The notes beneath the pieces are model-generated. The model was not told where the DNA came from, ran no database searches, and worked only from the letters and a program-made list of their open reading frames with translations. The translations under genes and the position numbers were made by a program. From Gemmatimonadales bacterium (GTDB taxonomy: Bacteria > Gemmatimonadota > Gemmatimonadetes > Gemmatimonadales > GWC2-71-9), in NCBI GenBank assembly GCA_013813145.1, contig JACCSE010000410.1:1-8889 (forward strand): a stretch of DNA of 8,889 nucleotides, written 5' to 3'. How positions within the stretch are numbered: the first letter of the stretch is position 1; each line of letters begins with the position of its first letter. Of this stretch, positions 6,533 through 8,889 are shown one piece after another.

Positions 6533-7876
6533 CTATCCGTCCGTCTGTCTCCGAAGCCGCAGCACTATCCTCTCGTATTCCGCCCGCGACCCCGGGGTCA
6601 GCCGCAGTCTTCCGAAACCGGTCTCGTCCTGGAAGTAGATCTCCAACCGATGCTCGATGTAGGTCCAGCGGATGATCCGGCTGGCCGTGCCCGGGGTGCT
6701 CTCGACGCTTTCGTCGGGGGGGCCGAGGCTGAGGAAGACTTCGCCCCGATCGGTGCGCCAACCGGGGACGCCTTCATCGGTAAAGCGTTGGTTCGCCGCC
6801 TGCACCCGGCTGAAGTACTGGTTCAGCGCCTCGTTCTCGGGGGTGCCCTGCACCGGATCGGTCTGCTCGTAGAACTCCCGCCACATGCGGGCGCGCTCCT
6901 GCTCCGGGGCGCGGCGCATGGCGGTGATGCGCTCGTCCTCGCCGAAGTAGCGCAGCAGGTCGAGCATCTCGTCGAAGTTGGTCACCACCCATGCATTGGT
7001 GAACGACACCAGGGCCGAGACCGCCCGCTCGTCCGGCTCGCTGCCGACCACCAGTCGCAGCTCGCCCAGCGCCACGCTGTCGGGCGAGAGCCGGATCACC
7101 TGGCTCTCCACCGGGCGCCCGCCGCGGAACTGGAGCGAGTCGCGGAAGATGGCATTCTCCTGCTCGTCGTACACCGTGAACGGCACCGTGCTCGCCTCGG
7201 CGAAGCCATAGCCTTCCATGTAGGCGAGGAGCGTGTCGCTGCCGTAGCCCACCGCCCCGCGTGGGTTCAGGACGATGGAGAGCGGGTCGGTGAGACTTCC
7301 CCGCCCCGTCGCCTGGTAACTCAGGATCGGCGCGGTATAGCTGCCGGGCTCGAACCGAGGAGCGGTGAAATCGGCGGCGGCCCGGCTCTCGGAGGTCGAG
7401 CCCACGTCGCGCACCGTCACGCTTACCTTGTAGACGCCGGGTACCAGCCGGAGAACCTGTTGGAAGAGGACGCTCTCGTCGGCCCGCTGAGTTTCCTGGA
7501 AGGTCGGAACCCGGACCAGCTCCTCGCGCACCAGGTCCACCGATGGGGCGCCTTCGCGCTGGAAGGCGAGGCTCACCCGGTACCGGGCGACGAACAGGTT
7601 CCCTTCCCTCTGGAAGGCCAGTGCGCGGTTCTCCAGCGACAGCCCGAGAATTCCTATGACCGAGTCGGCCGGACCAGCCGCGAAGGCGACGGTGCCGACG
7701 AACGGCAGCGGCTCGGCCGCGGCGAGGCGGCCGAGGCGCTGGTAGAACTGAGTGGTGTTGAAGATCCGGGTGAGGCTCTCGGTCGGCGTCGGCTGGTCCT
7801 CGTCGCCCACCCGTTTCCAGTTGCCGCAGCCGAGTGTGGCGCCCACCAGCAGCGCGAGGACGAGGGTCCGACGCAT
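6533..7876 (-). CDS. GWxTD-domain protein, secreted, probable lipoprotein, function unknown
   Basis: A 447-residue exported protein whose C-terminal region carries the GWxTD signature GWRTDRGEVFLSLGPPDE, with GWRTD at residues 372-376. This is followed by the usual pattern of a Trp/Tyr strand (IIRWTYIEHRLEIYFQDETGFGRLRL) and a short basic C-terminus. The domain is a recognised family without a known biochemical role, found in several Gram-negative phyla. Residues 1-16 are a signal peptide (MRRTLVLALLVGATLG) ending at Cys17. The TLGC box is non-canonical at -3 (Thr instead of Leu), so lipidation is likely but not certain. The middle (about 60-290) looks beta-rich, with several strand-turn-strand segments. 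Start choice: ATG at 7876 has GGGAG 8 nt upstream and begins a good signal peptide, while a TTG 18 nt earlier has neither. A TTGACG -35 lies upstream at 7959-7954. The gene is divergent from the kinase and in the same direction as polA, but a terminator-like hairpin separates it from polA. Confidence 0.9.
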   Translation of the reverse strand: MRRTLVLALLVGATLGCGNWKRVGDEDQPTPTESLTRIFNTTQFYQRLGRLAAAEPLPFVGTVAFAAGPADSVIGILGLSLENRALAFQREGNLFVARYRVSLAFQREGAPSVDLVREELVRVPTFQETQRADESVLFQQVLRLVPGVYKVSVTVRDVGSTSESRAAADFTAPRFEPGSYTAPILSYQATGRGSLTDPLSIVLNPRGAVGYGSDTLLAYMEGYGFAEASTVPFTVYDEQENAIFRDSLQFRGGRPVESQVIRLSPDSVALGELRLVVGSEPDERAVSALVSFTNAWVVTNFDEMLDLLRYFGEDERITAMRRAPEQERARMWREFYEQTDPVQGTPENEALNQYFSRVQAANQRFTDEGVPGWRTDRGEVFLSLGPPDESVESTPGTASRIIRWTYIEHRLEIYFQDETGFGRLRLTPGSRAEYERIVLRLRRQTDG

Positions 7877-7888
7877 GACGCACACTCC

Positions 7889-7922
7889 CGGCAAAGCCGT
7901 CTCGAGTCCCGCCGAATGGCGG
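7889..7922 (-). promoter_or_regulatory. Two small tandem hairpins in the leader of the GWxTD gene
   Basis: CCGCC/GGCGG (7922-7918 with 7913-7909, 4-nt loop) and CGGC/GCCG (7899-7896 with 7892-7889, 3-nt loop) occur in the inferred 5' untranslated region. The second ends next to the GGGAG ribosome-binding site. Both stems are short and could arise by chance in GC-rich DNA; a role in ribosome access is only a possibility. Confidence 0.25.
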
Positions 7923-7929
7923 ATGGCGA

Positions 7930-7959
7930 ACGTTAGTGGCGGCCGACGAAAGGCGTCAA
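7930..7959 (-). promoter_or_regulatory. Candidate sigma70-type promoter of the GWxTD gene
   Basis: On the minus strand TTGACG (7959 to 7954) matches the -35 consensus at five of six bases. After 18 bp comes TAACGT (7935 to 7930), a TANNNT-type -10. Transcription would start near 7923, giving a leader of about 47 nt before the ATG at 7876 that includes the GGGAG ribosome-binding site. The call rests on consensus match and position only. Confidence 0.38.
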
Positions 7960-8000
7960 GCGTCGCTCGTCCCGGCGACCGCGTCCAACTTGCTGCCCGA

Positions 8001-8014
8001 CTATAGATTAACTA
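8001..8014 (+). promoter_or_regulatory. AT-rich island before the kinase gene, possible -10 region
   Basis: CTATAGATTAACTA is a markedly AT-rich stretch in very GC-rich DNA, 14-27 bp before the kinase ATG. TATAGA or TAGATT could act as a -10 element, giving a leader of about 12-15 nt with a weak GGCGGA ribosome-binding site at 8019-8024. No convincing -35 was found at 16-18 bp. Confidence 0.25.
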
Positions 8015-8027
8015 GCTTGGCGGATCC

Positions 8028-8889
8028 ATGAACGCAGACAACCTCGTCGGCCGGACGGTAGCGGGCTACCACCTCGCGAAGCACATCGGCGAGGGGGGTA
8101 CCGCCACGGTCTACCGGGCCGAGCACCCCGAACGCGGGCTGGCGGCGGTCAAGATCCTGCGCCCGCGGCTCTCGAGCGACCCGGTCGCGGTCAAGCGCTT
8201 CCTTAGAGAAGCCGAGTACGGCGCTCGAGTCTCCCACCCCAACATCGTCAAGACCTACGATTTCGGCGTCGCGGACGGCCTGCAGTACCTGGCGCTGGAA
8301 TGGGCCCAGGGCGAGCCGTTGGCCGACTTCGTCAATCGGTCGGGCAAACTGGCGCCGCCGCTGGCCGCGACCATCGTCGAGCAACTCGGTGCGGCCCTCG
8401 GGGCGGCGCACAAGGCCGGGATCATTCACCGAGATCTGAAGCCGGCCAACATCATGTACGACCCGGCCACCCAGACGGTAAAGCTGCTCGACTTCGGCAT
8501 TGCGCGGGACTCCGAGCTCAACCCTGAGGAGCGGCTGACGCGGGCCGGGTTTTTCGTCGGAACCCTGCAGTATGTGGCACCGGAAACGCTGAGCGGAGAA
8601 TTGGTTAGCGAGCAGGCCGACGTCTACAGTCTGGCCACCATCACCTATTATCTGCTGACCCAATGCCTTCCGTTCACCGGCAAGAGCCCACGGGAGTTGT
8701 TTCAGCAACTACTAACCCAGCCGCCGCTCCCGCTCAACCAGGCGGAACGAGGGCTCCGCTTTCCGCCTGCGGTCGAAGCTGCGGTGATGCGAGGGCTGGA
8801 GCGGGATCTCTCCAAGCGGGCCAAGACGGTGGACGAATTCGCGCGAGCGTTCTGCACCGCGGCCACGTCGGGGCCGGGGAAGAAGCCGG
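8028..8889 (+). CDS. Hanks-type serine/threonine protein kinase, catalytic domain, cut by window edge
   Basis: The frame is open from ATG at 8028 to the right edge (287 codons, no stop), so only the N-terminal part is visible. It phosphorylates Ser/Thr residues on partner proteins using ATP. All core kinase motifs are present: the glycine-rich loop GEGGTATVY (21-29), the VAIK-type lysine in AAVKIL (Lys42), the helix C glutamate in FLREAE (Glu61), the catalytic loop HRDLKPAN (134-141, Asp136), DFG (155-157), the P+1 segment GTLQYVAPE (178-186), and DVYSLA (198-203, Asp198). The third glycine of GxGxxG is Ala26. The domain starts at residue ~14 with no N-terminal extension, typical of the Gemmatimonadota/myxobacterial style, and is complete by about residue 275. 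Any membrane helix or sensor domain would lie beyond the window. The gene is divergent from the GWxTD gene, 151 bp away, so the two may share regulation, but no functional link is shown. The start is supported by the usual G(R)xYxL lead-in. Confidence 0.94.
   Translation, partial: MNADNLVGRTVAGYHLAKHIGEGGTATVYRAEHPERGLAAVKILRPRLSSDPVAVKRFLREAEYGARVSHPNIVKTYDFGVADGLQYLALEWAQGEPLADFVNRSGKLAPPLAATIVEQLGAALGAAHKAGIIHRDLKPANIMYDPATQTVKLLDFGIARDSELNPEERLTRAGFFVGTLQYVAPETLSGELVSEQADVYSLATITYYLLTQCLPFTGKSPRELFQQLLTQPPLPLNQAERGLRFPPAVEAAVMRGLERDLSKRAKTVDEFARAFCTAATSGPGKKP

Larger units (their letters stand above)
6457..6534 (-). terminator. Hairpin plus U-tract between the GWxTD gene and polA (intrinsic terminator candidate)
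   Basis: On the minus strand AGGGGGGCAGCGG (6534 to 6522) can pair perfectly with CCGCTGCCCCCCT (6476 to 6464), a 13-bp very GC-rich stem. It is followed at once by TATTTTT. Stem plus U-run fits a rho-independent terminator for the GWxTD transcript, whose TAG stop (6535-6533) overlaps the stem base. The loop of 45 nt is unusually long and holds the remaining G-rich octamers, so its folding is uncertain. The U-run ends only 5 nt before the polA ATG, so the same structure could instead control polA expression. Confidence 0.42.

Noticed and set aside
7877..7894. Upstream TTG start for the GWxTD gene adding six residues
   Set aside because: It lacks a Shine-Dalgarno and would weaken the signal peptide; ATG at 7876 has GGGAG at good spacing.
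4832..7936. 1034-codon open frame on the plus strand opposite polA and the GWxTD gene
   Set aside because: It spans two well-supported genes and the gap between them on the other strand, with low-complexity composition and no recognisable motifs. It is an antisense shadow.
8001..8708. 235-codon minus-strand open frame over the kinase gene
   Set aside because: The plus strand encodes every Hanks kinase motif in one frame, so this is its antisense shadow.

Overview
The window is uniformly GC-rich, protein-dense DNA from a bacterial chromosome. A GWxTD-domain protein, a Hanks-type Ser/Thr kinase, a matrixin-like metallopeptidase and an MMPL exporter together suggest Gemmatimonadota or a related high-GC Gram-negative lineage. 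This is inferred from gene content and style, since no rRNA or other marker is present.

Layout, left to right. (1) 1-615, minus strand: the N-terminal 205 residues of a membrane-anchored, matrixin-like zinc peptidase cut by the left edge. (2) 616-745: a divergent intergenic region. (3) 746-3049, plus strand: a 767-residue, 12-helix MMPL/RND-superfamily transporter. (4) 3075-3566, minus strand: a small, unrecognised protein with one C-terminal membrane helix, encoded directly behind polA. (5) 3572-6451, minus strand: DNA polymerase I (polA), with 5' nuclease, proofreading and polymerase motifs all intact. (6) 6533-7876, minus strand: a secreted, probably lipid-anchored GWxTD-domain protein of unknown function. 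(7) 7877-8027: a divergent promoter region. (8) 8028-8889, plus strand: the catalytic domain of a Ser/Thr protein kinase, running off the right edge. No stretch longer than 300 bases lacks a gene.

The genes do not form one pathway. The minus-strand block GWxTD - polA - small membrane protein could be partly co-transcribed, but a hairpin with a U-tract sits between the GWxTD gene and polA. The most unusual feature is a family of short G-rich arrays, each made of four imperfect copies of an 8-bp unit (sense strand about GGGGGCAG). They lie at the 3' end of the MMPL gene, inside the polA domain linker, and at the 3' end of the GWxTD gene. All three have the G-rich strand on the mRNA strand, and an inverted partial copy completes the hairpin before polA. 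Two genes (the peptidase and polA) also carry a TANNNT hexamer exactly 6 nt before ATG with no Shine-Dalgarno, which suggests leaderless mRNAs. I see no defence island, mobile element, CRISPR array, tRNA or rRNA.
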